DNA from: Dasypus novemcinctus
Taxonomy: Eukaryota > Chordata > Mammalia > Cingulata > Dasypodidae
DNA: 64,000 bases
NCBI RefSeq assembly: GCF_030445035.2
Contig: NC_080702.1
Coordinates: 28,412,053-28,476,052, forward strand
Reading direction: 5' to 3'
Both the position numbers and the translations under genes were made by a program. Within the stretch, counting starts at the first letter, position 1, and each line of letters begins with the position of its first letter. This document shows positions 1 through 10,928 of this stretch, one piece after another. Below the pieces are notes generated by a model. The model was not told the DNA's origin and did not search any database. It worked only from the letters and a program-made list of their open reading frames with translations.

Positions 1-130
1 ACGTGGCCCAGCCGAGTTGAGCCCCGCCCCCGATGCGCTGATTGGACAGTTCTCAAGGCCCCGCCCCCACGCGCCAGATTGGACAGCTTTGGGGGCTGAG
101 TGGCAGGAGTGCATTTGCTTCCCAGGATGT
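1..130. promoter_or_regulatory. GC-box and CCAAT-rich segment, possible promoter edge
   Basis: This edge segment is much richer in G, C and CpG than the sequence that follows. It carries two GC boxes (CCCCGCCCC near 21-30 and 58-68), each followed by ATTGGACAG (41-49 and 78-86), whose reverse complement contains CCAAT. The unit looks duplicated in tandem. Paired Sp1-type and NF-Y-type sites are typical of CpG-island promoters, and also of some LTR U3 regions. No transcript or exon can be tied to it, because whatever it belongs to continues off the left edge. Confidence 0.35.
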
Positions 131-184
131 TTTGTGTCTCATGCTCCCGACTCAACTGGGTGGGAGAGGTGGTTTCTTTCCCAG

Positions 185-512
185 GGAAATATATATATTT
201 TTTCTCCTCTAGGATTCACCGGGATTCAATTCTGGGGACCTCTGATGGGGAGAGAGGTTCCTTGTCAATTGCGCCACCTCAGTTGCTGGTCTCTGCTCCT
301 TCACCTTGACTCTCCCCTCCCTCTCTCTCCTTGTGTGATCATCTTGCTGCTTGATTCACTTGCACAGGCACTGGCTCATCGTGCAAGCACTCAGCTCGCT
401 GCATGGGCACACGTTCTCTTTTTTCTTTTTCACCAGGAGGCCCCAGAGATTAAACCCGGGTCCTCCCATATGGTAGGCAGAAGCCCTGTCACTTGAGTGG
501 CATCCGCTTCCC
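185..512 (-). mobile_element. DAS-SINE, two-headed type
   Basis: Read on the minus strand it starts at GGAAGCGGAT and has a B-box-like GGTTTAATC motif. An A-rich linker follows, then a second tRNA-like head with the TGAGGTGGCGCAATTGACA motif, and an A/T-rich tail at the low-coordinate end. The same two-headed architecture is seen complete at 37925-38391. No clear target-site duplication was found. Confidence 0.8.
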
Positions 513-869
513 AACCAGAGAAACATCTTGGAGTCTGGTGTCTACACTTCTGGCAGCTTCTGTCACCGCCATGGGGGGCATATGTGCATTGAAGCAGAAC
601 TTGCTCTACGGGTCCCAGAGAGGATACAGGCGTCTTTCAGCAACTCAGAAGACCCTTCCTACGTCTTCCTCCTAAACGGGATATCCAAGGTGGGAGCAGA
701 GAATTCCAAACTCCAAAGGAGCCATCCCTTGGTCACAGAGCAGAAGGGACCCATGGCCTCCAGGGGTTGGGGGCTCAGCGTGAGGCTACCTTTTTAAAAT
801 CTTACAGTCAAGAAACGGAGTAGAATTATTATATATATATATGAAAAAAACTTGGAGTTGTATGGCAGT
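513..869. other. Unassigned sequence
   Basis: No repeat, exon or RNA gene was recognised. Short open frames cross it but have no recognisable domain or splice context. A TA-rich run lies at 829-842. Confidence 0.4.
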
Positions 870-2000
870 AATCTTTCCAGACTCCACAAATTTTGATATG
901 CTGTGTCCTCATTTTCATTCATTCAGAAGTGTTTTCTAAGATGCCTTTTCATAGGGTATGTTACCCATAGGTTGATAGACTGTGTTTTATTTCATTCCAG
1001 TTTTGGGAGATTTCCTAGCTATCTTTCTGTTACTGATTCCTAGTTTAATTCTATTGCTGTCAAAGAGTTTAGTGTGATTTCAGTCGTTTTAATTTTGTTG
1101 AGGTTTATTTTATGGTCCAGAATGCGGTGCACTTTGGGAAGGTTCCATGAGTACTTGAAAAGAATGTATACTCTTCTGCAATTGGATAGTGTCCTCTCAG
1201 GGTTAATTGGGTCAAGTTGGCCAATACTAATTTTTTGCCCACTTGCCCTACCAGTTAATGAGGCAGAAGCGCTGCAGTCTTCAACAATAATTATGGCTTT
1301 ATTTCTCCTTTCAGTTATTCAGTTTATGCTTTATATTTTTGCAGTACCGATAGTTGCAAACACATTTCAGACTTTCAGACCAATGAAATAACCCTTTATC
1401 ATCATGCATTGTTCTTTCTTCATAATATCCCTTGTTCACAAACTTACTTTATCTGATACCAGTAAGGCATTCCAACTTTTTATTATTGGGTTTCACATTA
1501 TATATGTCCTTCAGTCCTTTTACTTTTCAGATATTTTTGTTTATACATTTAGAGTTGGGCCCTTCATGGTTTGTTTCAATGTGTTTCTTTAGACTTTTAC
1601 TTTTAATGGAGTTATTGGAATCTTTGGATTTAAATCTACCATTTTTCTAGTTGTTTACTTCTTCCATCTGTTCTTTTCCCTTTTTCCTCACACCTTTCCG
1701 CCTACTTTTGAGTTAAATGAGTGTTTTATCATTCTATTTTATCCTCACTTTTGGATTATTATTTTAGTGTTAGTGGATGCTCTCAATATTTTCATTATAC
1801 ATCAAGAATTTATCACATTCTACTTTAAAATAATTCTATAAAAAACTTCACAGGAAGGGTGGAAATCCCACCATATAATACCTTCATTTCCTTCTTGTCA
1901 TTCTTTGGGTTACTGCCATTATACATATTATTAAACTCTGGTTAATAGGAGTAGTTTTCAAATAGTAAGTATTAATAAGGATAAAATTATTTTTATTTTC
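870..2000 (-). mobile_element. LINE-1 fragment (ORF2 5' part), minus strand
   Basis: The reverse complement of about 990-1260 reads like the part of L1 ORF2 that follows the endonuclease domain: a tyrosine-threonine-phenylalanine-phenylalanine-like stretch, then the histidine-containing segment after it, heavily mutated. The AT-rich sequence to about 2000 is likely the upstream part of the same copy, but it is too decayed for a firm boundary. No open frame of useful length remains. Confidence 0.55.
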
Positions 2001-2156
2001 TGTGGGTCTATTACTGAGTCAAGAAGTAAATATACAGAGGATTATAAGAAGTATGTTTTTCACTGCTGTAGAAAGGAGTTGCAAATTAGAAAGAAGGAAG
2101 ACTGCAATGAAGGCTGTGGTTGAATTGAAATTGGAAGTATCGGTATGAACTCATGG

Positions 2157-2453
2157 GTTTTGTTTTGTTTTGTTTTGTTTGTTTTTATTCTCCCCCACCC
2201 AAATGGCTCCCTCGTCTGTCTGCTCATCTTCTTTGGGAGGCACTGGGAACTTAACCCAGGACCTCCATTGTGGGAGGTGGGTGCCCAACTGCTTGAGCCA
2301 CTTCTGCTTCCTGCTTGTTGCATCATCAGCTAGTTGGTTGCAGTTCTGCTTGTTGTAGCATCTGCTTGTCTTCTTTAGGAGACACCAGGAACTGAACCTG
2401 TGACCTCCATGTGGGAGTCAGGTGCCCAACTCCTCGAGCTACATCTGTTCCCC
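2157..2453 (-). mobile_element. DAS-SINE, two-headed type, with 11-bp target-site duplication
   Basis: On the minus strand two tRNA-like heads (ATGTAGCTCGAGGAGTTGGG and AGTGGCTCAAGCAGTTGGG) are separated by an A-rich linker and followed by an (AAAAC)n tail. The flanking direct repeat TGAACTCATGG at 2146-2156 and 2454-2464 marks the insertion site and confirms the boundaries. Confidence 0.88.
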
Positions 2454-2464
2454 TGAACTCATGG

Positions 2465-3772
2465 TTTTTGATATATCACTAGATAGATAAATATAGAAAC
2501 AGCTGTATATGTGTTGCTTACATACATACACATAAATTTTCAAGTTCTGTCTCCTGCAAAGGTCTAGAAACAAAGACATTGTAATTGCAATGAGCACATC
2601 TTAACCACAGATGTGAATGTCATTCTTCACTAAAAGGAACCAAGGGTATTTGGAGAATTGCTCATTCCAAAGCTGGCACAAGGATGGTACAAAAAAATGT
2701 TAGAAAAGGAGGATAGGAAGAAAGAAAGTAAGGATAAGTGAAACCTCTTCTGTTCATTAAAATGCAAAACAAATGTTGAAAAGATAAAGTTATTAGAAAA
2801 GCATTATTTTATTCATATCAAACTAATAAGGAATTCTTCCAATAATGATCAATGTTTAACCTAGTTCAGGGAGGCCCAGAATATTTACAAAACATGAAAG
2901 AAAAAAGATAAGATACAGCCAGGAAAATAAAATTAATTTAAAAAGAATTTAAAAATGAAAGAAACTGGGGAACAGGTTATGGCTTAAAAGATAGAGCTTC
3001 CACCTACCATATAAGAGATCCAGGGCTCAATACCCAGTGCCTCCTAGCACATGTGGTAAGCTGGCCCACATGGAGTGCTGCCACACACAAGGAGTGTCGC
3101 CCCACACAGAGGTGCCCCCTATGCAAGGAGTGCAGACTCCACACAGGAGAGCAGACCTCCCAGGAGTGGTGCTGCCCACATGGAGAACTGACATAGCAAG
3201 ATGATGCAACAAAAAAGAGGCACAGAGAAGAGACAATATGAGATGCAGCGAACTAGGGAGCTGAAGTAGAGCAAGAGAATCATCATCTTTCTCCCACTCC
3301 AGAAGGTCCCAGGACGGGTTCCAGGAGCCGCCTAATGAGAACACAACAGACACAGAAGAACACACAGTGAGTGGACACAGAGAGCAGACAATGGAGGGAG
3401 GATAAATAAGAAAAAAAAAGAAACTACTGACAATGAAAGAGAAAATATTTATAGTATCACAATCTCTGCAGAATAAAAAGAAACAAATGAACGGACCTAA
3501 GGTGATGCAAAAACATCTTATGGAGAATAGAAAAAGATGTGAATGTATATATTCACAGAGGGTTATCTGAGACAATTGAATCAGAATGATCAATTCTAGC
3601 ACATATTTTTAAAAAACGATTAGATTTCAAAACCCTCAGGCACAAAAAAAATTATAAAAATAACTTATAAAGAAAGAAAATTAAACTGGTATCTAACTTT
3701 CCAAAACCGACATACAAAAAGCCAAGAATGAAGTATCAGGGGGGGGAAATTCCAATTCAAAAGGGAATGTCC
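2465..3772 (+). mobile_element. A-rich LINE-1-like remnant
   Basis: The plus strand is strongly A-rich and resembles the 5'/ORF1 part of old L1 copies, for example around 2860-2960 and 3420-3770. It is interrupted by a DAS-SINE at 2967-3417. Decay prevents subfamily assignment, and parts may be unrelated low-copy sequence. Confidence 0.35.
2967..3417 (+). mobile_element. DAS-SINE, two-headed type
   Basis: The head GGGGAACAGGTTATGGC leads into a body with AAGGAGTG motifs. A second head follows (GGGAGCTGAAGTAGAGC) and the element ends in an A-run. Direct repeats GAAACT flank it (just before 2967 and from about 3420). It is more diverged than the other copies. Confidence 0.82.
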
Positions 3773-4925
3773 AGGGAGATGATGGTGGAGTAGGAAGCTC
3801 CAGGACTCATCCTTCCACCAAATCAACAATTAAACAGGCAGTAACTGTCAAAACAATCATTTTGAAACTCCAGAGGCCAGAAGAACACTGTACAGCCTCC
3901 AGGAAAGAGGGGAAGAGGCTGAAAATTATGCAAACTGCTCTCTCCGCATGGCGGTTACTGGCACCCATCCCCCCACTCTGGCCGCTGGCCACTGTTGGGT
4001 CAGGTCCTTGTCTACCTGTTGCTGACAAAAAAGGACATAAAAATCCCCTTTCCCAAGAGCTGAGATGTATGTACCCAGTCACTGATCATGGCTTCTGATG
4101 AGCAAATTCGTATCACTGGGTCCCAGCTCTGAGGGCTGCTACTGCTTCAACCTATCCCAGACAGCAGAAGAGAAGTTGGAGACTTAAAGATGCAGTGCTT
4201 CCTCAGAGTTGCAGGGGGAAAGTTAGCTTGAAGGGCTGCATTCACTGGGCAGGCCAGGAAAGCTCAGCTTTGGGGAGCTGTTGAAGAAGATTTTGGTGCC
4301 CTTCCTGACCCCCTCCTCCACAGGGCACTTTGGAGTCTGTCTGGGCCCCCTTCATGGGTCCCTGACCCTATTTTGGCTGAGAAAGACCAAATTGGGTAAG
4401 GCTTCCCCAGGGTGACTCTTCTCCCAGACTTTGTATTCCAGGCAAAAGCAGCATGAAACAATGAAAGGAATGTAAAAAACTCTATATAGGTAGAAAGTCT
4501 GGGGCAAGGGCCTGAACCGAGGGAGGGAGGTCTGTCCCTTGGGAAACACAGGGGACAGTCAAACTCATGTAAACAGGAGGACTCCAAAACAGCTAACAAA
4601 CCAAGCCCAGGACAAGATAAAGGCCCAGTAAGGCAGCGATAACCCTACATAGTGCATTTGCCTTGGGCAGACCTTCCTACATGAGAGCTGTAGCTCAAGA
4701 GAATCTGTCTTACCACCAGCGGGTTACAAAACCAGGAAACAGGTATCCCAGGGAGTAAATCCCAGAGTTAACATTTAAAAATATTAAAATGCACAGTGTG
4801 CAACAAAACAGTATAAGACAAACAGAGAAACAGGAAATGATGGCCCACCTAGTGGAAGAAGATAAAAATACAGAAAACAAAGAAGGCAAGAATGTGGACA
4901 TACCAAACAAAACCTTTACAAAATG
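3773..4925 (+). mobile_element. LINE-1 5' UTR and start of ORF1 region
   Basis: The segment opens with GATGATGGTGGAGTAGGAAG, the characteristic start of mammalian L1 5' UTRs. It continues through a moderately GC-rich leader into an A-rich ORF1-proximal part by about 4780. A later L1 3'-end insertion interrupts it at 4926; the host L1 resumes at 5329. This appears to be the 5' end of a mosaic L1 that continues to about 11,715. Confidence 0.7.
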
Positions 4926-5328
4926 ATTATACTAGCAATCAAAGAACTTGTATCATTGATATAAAGGCAGTGGTCACCAGAGGTTCTGAGGGGAGGGAGA
5001 GGGAAGAATAGGTGCAACATTGGGCATTTTTAGGATATTGGAATTGTTCTGCATGATATTGCAATGATGGATACAGGCCATTATACATTTTGTCAAAATC
5101 TATAAAATTGTGTAGTGCAAAGTATAAACTATAATGTAAACAATAACCATGATTAGTAATAATCCTTAAATATATGTTCGTCAATTATAACAAATATACC
5201 ACACTAATGAAAGCTGTTGTTAATGGGGGAAAATGTGTGAGGGGGAGGAGTGTATGTGGGAATCCCCTATATTTTTTATGTAACATTTATGTTATCTAAA
5301 GCTTCTTTTAAAATATGTATTTTTTTAA
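4926..5328 (+). mobile_element. L1 3'-end insertion nested in L1
   Basis: This is a 5'-truncated L1 3' UTR with the conserved string TGGTCACCAGAGGTTCTGAG, the polypurine run GGGGGAGGAG and the GTGGGAATCCCCTATATTTT motif, ending in an A-rich tail. AAAATG repeats flank it (from 4920 and at 5329-5334), and the host L1 reads continuously once it is removed. Confidence 0.75.
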
Positions 5329-5603
5329 AAAATGCTTAAGGAGAAGAATGTACAGAGAAAAAAATACAGAATATCAGGTAAATAATGAAAAATATGAGAG
5401 TCTAAATAAAGGGAAATTTTAAAAAGCAAACAAATAGAACTACTGGAGTTGAAGATCACAATAATTTAAATGAAAAATGCCCAGGATGGTTTCAAGAGCA
5501 GAATGGAGCTGGCAGAAGAGAGAATCAGTGAATGTGAAATGAGTCAGGCTCACAGTGAAAGAATTGAAAAAATATACCATGCAAGTATTTAAAAGAGAGC
5601 TGG
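5329..5603 (+). mobile_element. LINE-1 ORF1-proximal segment (host copy resumes)
   Basis: The A-rich sequence continues from 4925 with the feel of the L1 ORF1 amino-terminal coiled-coil coding region. It ends in AAAAGAGAGCTGG at 5591-5603, which is the left half of the target duplication of the next insertion. Confidence 0.6.
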
Positions 5604-6791
5604 ACAAATATGGCCTCTCTCTAAGCCAAACTCAGCATATAAATGCATTACATCCTACCCACCACACCTGGGCCTGGCATGGGACATGACTCCTGGGAAT
5701 AAGCCTCCCTGGCACCATAGGATTATTACCAAGCACTAACTAGCAAAGCATTTGGAAAAAGACCTTGACCAAAAGGGGGAAATATCAAATACAGATGAGT
5801 TTTAATGGCTAAGAGATTTCAAAGTGAGTTTGCACGTCATTCCAGAGGTTACACTTGTGCACATCTCAGCAGGATCTCATTGATGGCCACAGTAAACAGT
5901 GCCTCAAATGGTGGGGCTCCTAAGGGCCCTAGAGACATCTAGACATGATAGGCAGGGCAGACAATCTCAGGAATTGTCTCAATGGACCTTACATTAGAAT
6001 ATATGCTCCCCAAAGTAACAGAGTTAGGCTTTTTTATAATTTCCCTATGCATGTCTTTTCTACCCTTTTTACTTGAACCTATTTAGCACTATACTCATTA
6101 AATATATGACCTAGAGACTTAAGTCTTTGGTCTGTTCATATGCTGGTTGAGCCCTGAATCTCAGCAGAGTTTCAAAACCTCTCCAGTTCATTGGACTTCT
6201 CCAAAACAACTAACAAAAGGATAATGATGAACAATGCCCACAAAACAGAGAGTATCTACAACTGCAAACAAGACAGTTTCATCCATCTGCCCTATGGGAT
6301 CTCAGCCCCCTCTCAATTAGAAACAGATGGGCACCACTATCCCCAAATCCTCAAAATTGAGGAATGAAAAAACATAAGAGCAGAATACAACTGTTGCCTA
6401 AAGTAGACTTATTATTATTCTAGCAATGGAAGATTTTATATCATTGATATAAAGGCAGGGGCCACCAGAGGTTTTGAGGGAAGAATAGGTGCAACATGTG
6501 GACATTCTTAGGATATTGGAATTGTTCTGCATGACATTGCAATGATGGATATAGGCCATTATATAATACATATTGTCAAAACCTATAAAATTGTGTGGTG
6601 CAAAATGTAAACTATAGACCATGGTTAGTAGCAATGCTTCAATATGTCTTCATCAAGTGTAACATGAAATGAAAGATGTTAATGGAGGAAAGTTTAGGAG
6701 TAGCAGGGGGTGGGGTATATGGGAATCCCCTATATTTTTGATGGAACATTTATGTAATCTAAAGCTAATTTAAAAATTAAAAGATTTTTTA
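5604..6791 (+). mobile_element. Long L1 3' UTR insertion
   Basis: This is the longest version (about 1.2 kb) of the L1 3'-end family seen repeatedly in this window. Its last 400 bases match the insertions at 4926-5328 and 41271-41835. The 5' part (5604-6260) carries 3' UTR sequence missing from the shorter copies. AAAGAGAGCTGG-like repeats flank it (5591-5603 and 6792-6805). Confidence 0.7.
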
Positions 6792-7290
6792 AAAAGAGAG
6801 AGCTGGGGTGGCTATACTAATATGCAACAAAATAGACTTTAAGTCAGAAACAGTTGTGAGGGTCAAAGATGGCCATTATATACAGGATAAAGGACATTTC
6901 AATAGGAAAGACATAATAATTATAAATATATATGCATATAACAGCAGAGCCCCAAAATATATGAAGCAAATACTGACATATTTGATGGGAGAAATTGGCA
7001 GTTCTATATTAAAAGTAGGAGACTTTAACACATCACTCTCAATAATAGATAGAATATCTAGTCAGATGATCAATAAGGAAATACAGGACTTGAGTGAATT
7101 AAACCAACTAGACCTAACAGACATATATAGAATACTGCACCCAATGAAAACTGAATACACCTTCTTCTAGAGTGCAGATGGTTCATTCTCCAGGATAGAC
7201 CATATGTTGGACCACCAAACAAGTCACAGTAAATGCAAAATAAATATTGATTTTCAGTATTTATTTTACTTATCAATAAATAAATATTGA
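6792..7290 (+). mobile_element. LINE-1 ORF2 endonuclease segment
   Basis: An open stretch at 6808-7170 translates to a recognisable L1 ORF2 endonuclease portion. It contains VGDFNT (the family's GDFNT catalytic-site motif) and the later DIYRILHPMKTEYTFF region, after which a stop interrupts it. Between 5603 and this point the host L1 lacks the rest of ORF1 and the start of ORF2, so the copy has lost internal sequence. Confidence 0.75.
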
Positions 7291-7701
7291 GGGAGGTGAA
7301 TGTGGCTCAAGCAATTGGGCTCCTGTCTATCATATGGGGGAGGGGGGTGTCCCTGATTCAGTTCCCAGGGCCTCCTGGTGAAGGTGTAGCTGGCCCATGC
7401 CATGGAGAGCTGGCCCATGCCACGAACTGATGCAAAAAGATGATACAACAAAAAAGATACACAGAGGAAAGACAATGAGAAACACAACAAACCAGGGAGC
7501 TGAGGTGGCTCAAGCGATTGTGTGCCTCTCTCCCATGTTGGAAGTCCCAGGATTGGTTCCCAGTGCCTATTTAAGAGAAGAGCAGAAGAGAAGACAAGCA
7601 GACATAGAAGAACATGCAGCAAATGGACACAGAGAGCTGACAGTGAGTGGTGGGGAGGGGGAGATGGAATAAAATAAAATAAAATCTTTTTTAAAAAAAA
7701 A
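7291..7701 (+). mobile_element. DAS-SINE, two-headed type
   Basis: The head GGGAGGTGAATGTGGCTCAA is followed by a body and a second head (GGGAGCTGAGGTGGCTCAAG) near 7496. The tail contains AATAAAATAAAATAAAATC and an A-run. It is inserted in the L1 ORF2 coding region, which resumes near 7702. Confidence 0.88.
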
Positions 7702-8336
7702 CTAACTTAAAACTAGAACTAGAAAAATAAGAGCCACTTAAACCCAAAGCAAGCAATAGAAGGAAATCACAAAGATTAGAGCAGAGATAAATGAAATGGA
7801 AAAAAAAAATAGAGAAAGGATCAAGAAAACCAAAAGTATGTCCTCCCATGGCCCACTGGGTGGACTGTGGGAGAGTGTGAGCTATGATGTGAACCATTGA
7901 CCATGAGGTACAGCAGTGCTCAGAGATGTATTCACCAAGTGCAGTGAATGTCTCATGATGATGGAGGAGGTTGTTGTTATGGGGGGAGGAGTGGGGTGAA
8001 GGGGGTGGGGGGTATATGGGGACCTCATATTTTTTTAATGTAACATTAAAAAAATACATACAAAAAAAAAGAAAACCGAAAGTTGACTCTCTGAAAAGAT
8101 CAACAAAATTGATAAACCTTTAGCTAAACTGACAAAAAAAAAAAAAAAAAGAGAAGATACAAATAATGAAAATCAGAAATGAAAAGTGGGACATTACTAC
8201 TGACTCTGCTGAAATAAAAGGACTGTAAGTAGATAGCATGAATAGCTATATGGCAATAAATTAGATAACTTAAATGAAATTGACAAATCCTTAGAGACAC
8301 ACAAACTACCTACATTAACTCAAGAAGAAATAGAAG
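7702..8336 (+). mobile_element. LINE-1 ORF2 segment before the reverse transcriptase core
   Basis: This is the ORF2 region between the endonuclease and reverse transcriptase domains (AGATTAGAGCAGAGATAAAT and similar). A small L1 3'-end insertion at 7838-8068 splits it. The L1 similarity stops abruptly at about 8336 and resumes at about 8904, further along ORF2, with a casein kinase fragment in between. Confidence 0.7.
7838..8068 (+). mobile_element. Short L1 3'-end insertion, second 3' UTR family
   Basis: The insert starts near GTCCTCCCATGG. It contains GGACTGTGGGAGAGTGTGAG, a purine-rich GGGGTGGGGGG run and a TTTTTTTAATGTAACATT tail. Its target duplication, AAGAAAACCAAAAGT (7823-7837) and AAGAAAACCGAAAGT (8069-8083), differs at one position. 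Copies of this family also occur at 31761-31969 (minus) and 50300-50731. Confidence 0.78.
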
Positions 8337-8903
8337 CCCAGAGGGCTCTGCACAGTGAGGGAGGGGCTCCTGGATACTGGGGGAATTATGTGTTGGCTGG
8401 AGCCTAAGGAACAAGATGGTAGCATTGGCAGAGTGACAGGGCTTCCTCTGGGTGGGGGCTGGTGGCCGTGGTGGCATTGGTAGTGCCACCTTAACTCATC
8501 ACCTGCCTTTTCCAGTCCATGAGGATGCTATGAAAGCAAGGCAGCAGTGGCCACCCAGAAACAGATGGTCCACCCCAATAACCACAAAAAAACCTTCACA
8601 AACTGTGGCCTGGCAAAAAGAAACCTGACTGAGAGGTGAGAATCAGGTTCCCCTCTGACAATTCTTGGCCCTGTAATACCCAGAACGAGCCTCTATTTTC
8701 CTTTTCCTGCTGCCCTCCTTTACAACCTTGCTTTGTGGAGGGGTCTGGTGCTCCACAGGTGTTGGGGCTTGGCCTCAACCCTCCATTTTTGTCTCTCAGA
8801 ATGGTGAGCAGCAGCAGTAACTCCAAGGCCAAATTCATTGTTGGAAGGAAATATAAACCGGTAGGGAAGATCAGATCTGGCTCTTTCAGGGCATTTATCT
8901 GGC
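8337..8903 (+). pseudogene. CSNK1A1: Casein kinase 1 alpha 5' fragment embedded in LINE-1
   Basis: From the ATG at 8801 the frame reads MVSSSSNSKAKFIVGRKYKP and continues VGKIRSGSF. This matches the amino terminus of casein kinase 1 alpha, a serine/threonine kinase of Wnt and p53 signalling, including the start of its glycine-rich ATP loop. The loop has changes and the kinase domain is cut off after about 30 residues. The roughly 460 bases upstream look like that gene's long GC-rich 5' UTR (GAGGCTGAGAGGT-like and CTCAACCCTCCATTTTTGTC parts). Only exon-1-type sequence is present, so loss of introns cannot be tested here. No poly(A) lies at its 3' end; instead it joins LINE-1 ORF2 directly near 8903. 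It cannot make a kinase. Confidence 0.75.
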
Positions 8904-9757
8904 AAGAAAGAGAAATAAAAGGCATCCAAATTGTAAAGGAAGAAGTAAAGCTTATGCCATTTGCAGATGATATGACCCTGTACACAGAAAATCCTGAAAA
9001 ATGCACAAAACTCCTCAAGCTAATAAATGAAATCAGTAAATGGGTGGGGTACAAGAGCAACACCCTAAAATCAGTAGTGTTTCTATACATAAGTAAGAAA
9101 CAATCAGAAGAAGAAATCAGGAAAAAAGTTCCCACTAACAAAACATTGTGAAAAGTAATTAAAGATGACCTAAATAAATGGAAGAACAATCCATATTCAT
9201 GGATAGAAAGACTAGATATCATTAAGATGTCAATACTACACAGGGCAATTTAAATACTCAATGCAATCCCAGTAAAAATTCTAATAACCATCTTTGCAGA
9301 AATGGAAAAGTCAATCAAATGTATATAGACGGATAAAGCCCTGAGAGGCTAAAGAAGAATGAAGTTGAAAGATTCACACTTCCTGATCTTAAAATAGAGT
9401 TCAGAAATTGACCCTCACATTTATCACCAAGTGATTTTTGACAAGGTGGCAAAGACCCCTCAACTGGAAAAAAATAATCTCTTCAGTAAAAGGTGTTGGG
9501 AAAACTGGATCTCCATTCATTAAAAAAGAGGACCCCTACCTCACACCATATACAAAAATCAACTCAAAATGGATCAAAGACCTAAATGTAAGAGGTAGAG
9601 CTATCAAATTCCTAGAAAAAAACCTGGGGAAGCATGTTTAGAACCCTGTGTTTATTAGGTTTTCCACCAAAGCACAAGGAACAAAAGAAAAAACAGATAA
9701 AGTGAGACATCAAATTTACACACACACAAAAATTAATATTCAAAGGACTTTATCAAG
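8904..9757 (+). mobile_element. LINE-1 ORF2 reverse transcriptase core to C-terminal part
   Basis: The translation includes MPFADDMTLYTENPEK. FADD is the catalytic box of L1 reverse transcriptase and is intact here. This first portion is open to 9151 and in frame with the casein kinase ATG at 8801. Afterwards stops appear, while the DNA still follows ORF2 (for example the segment coding for a [22 protein letters not shown] stretch at 9580-9630). About 700 bases of ORF2 expected before this point are missing. Confidence 0.75.
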
Positions 9758-10504
9758 ACCTTTGGGAAGATGATGGACTAGAAAGACACAGGACTCTCTC
9801 CTATTCCAAAAAAAAATATCTAGAAGACAGCCTGGAAAACAATGTTCTAGGGTTGAGAACACCAGGGGAAGGCTAGACACTGCCCAGAAGAGAGAGGGGC
9901 AAAGGAAAATAGTCTTAACTGCAAAACTGTGAGTTAAGGGAAGCAGATGTGGCTCAAGCAATTGGGCTCCCACCTGTCATATGGGAGATCCCAGGTTCGG
10001 TTCCCGGGCCCTCCTGGTGAAGGTGAGCTGGCCCATGCAGAGAGCTTATCCATGCAGAGAGCTAACACAACAAGATAATGCAACAAAAGGAGACACAGAG
10101 GAAAGACAATGAGAGACACAACAAACCAGGAAGCTGAGGTGGCTAAAGCTATTGAGTGCCTCTCTCCCACATTGGAAAGTCCCAGGATCAGTTCCTGGTG
10201 CCTTCTAAAGAGAAGACAAGAAGAGAAGAGGAGCAGACACAGAAGAATGTGCAGTGAATGGACACAGAGAGCAGACAGAGAGTGCAAGCAGCAAGGAGGG
10301 TAGAATAAATTAATAAATCTTTTTAAAAAAGAGTTAAAGTAGCTGCAGCTATGGGCACCCTCCCCCACCCTATATACAATCTTGAATTCTCAGACCTTGG
10401 GTCAGTGGCTACAGAAAAAGGGGGGGCCACAGGGATCCACCTCTCCAGAATATGGGGGAGAGAGGGACACAGCCTAAGGCTGATTCAGCTTTTTTTTTTT
10501 TTAG
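9758..10504 (+). mobile_element. Second LINE-1 5' UTR fragment, split by a SINE
   Basis: From about 9765 (GGGAAGATGATGGACTAGAA) the sequence again looks like the beginning of an L1 5' UTR. It continues after the SINE at 9938-10330 to a T-run at 10491-10502. L1 ORF2 3' sequence follows at 10505. How this leader came to lie inside another L1 is unclear. Confidence 0.55.
9938..10330 (+). mobile_element. DAS-SINE, two-headed type, with target-site duplication
   Basis: Head GGGAAGCAGATGTGGCTCAA, a B-box-like GGTTCGGTTCC, then a second head (GGAAGCTGAGGTGGCTAAAG) and an AATAAATCTTTTTA-type tail. GAGTTAA flanks both ends (9931-9937 and 10331-10337). Confidence 0.9.
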
Positions 10505-10605
10505 GTTTGCACAATGATGCTCATTACAGCACTATTTACAATAGCCAAAAGATGGAAACAATCCAAGTATACATCAGCCAATGAATGGATAAACAAAATG
10601 TGGCA

Positions 10606-10665
10606 TACACACACACACACATATACACATATATATACATATATATGTGTGTGTGTGTGTATATA
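10606..10665. repeat. (CA)n-(TA)n-(TG)n microsatellite
   Basis: CA repeats run into ATATATAC units and then TG repeats, so the two arms are inverted complements around an AT-rich centre. It sits in the part of the L1 3' region where a short TA/CA run is expected, and has expanded there. Confidence 0.9.
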
Positions 10666-10928
10666 AAATACTATGCTTCTCTTAGAAGACATGAAATTGG
10701 GACATGTATGACAACATAGATGAACTCCGAAGACACCATGCTGAATGATATAAGCCAAACCCAAAAAGTCAAACATTGTATGGTCACTTATATGAGCCAA
10801 ATACAAAGAACAACATACAGAGCAAAACCTAGAATATAGGTTTCCAGGAGACAGGATGAGGGCTGAGAAGGGGTAGTGATGTTTAATGCATGTAGAATTT
10901 TTAATTAGCTTGACTTAAAAGTGTGGCA

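Noticed and set aside
1074..1391. 105-codon hydrophobic open frame on the plus strand
   Set aside because: The apparent membrane protein is the antisense of A-rich L1 ORF2 DNA. T-rich antisense L1 commonly looks hydrophobic.
3027..3602. 191-codon open frame on the minus strand
   Set aside because: It is the antisense of a DAS-SINE and an A-rich L1 remnant. Long Leu/Ser/Cys-rich frames like this recur at most SINE copies in the window.
8596..9222. 208-codon open frame antisense to the casein kinase/L1 fusion
   Set aside because: It reads the reverse strand of 5' UTR and L1 ORF2 sequence and resembles no protein.
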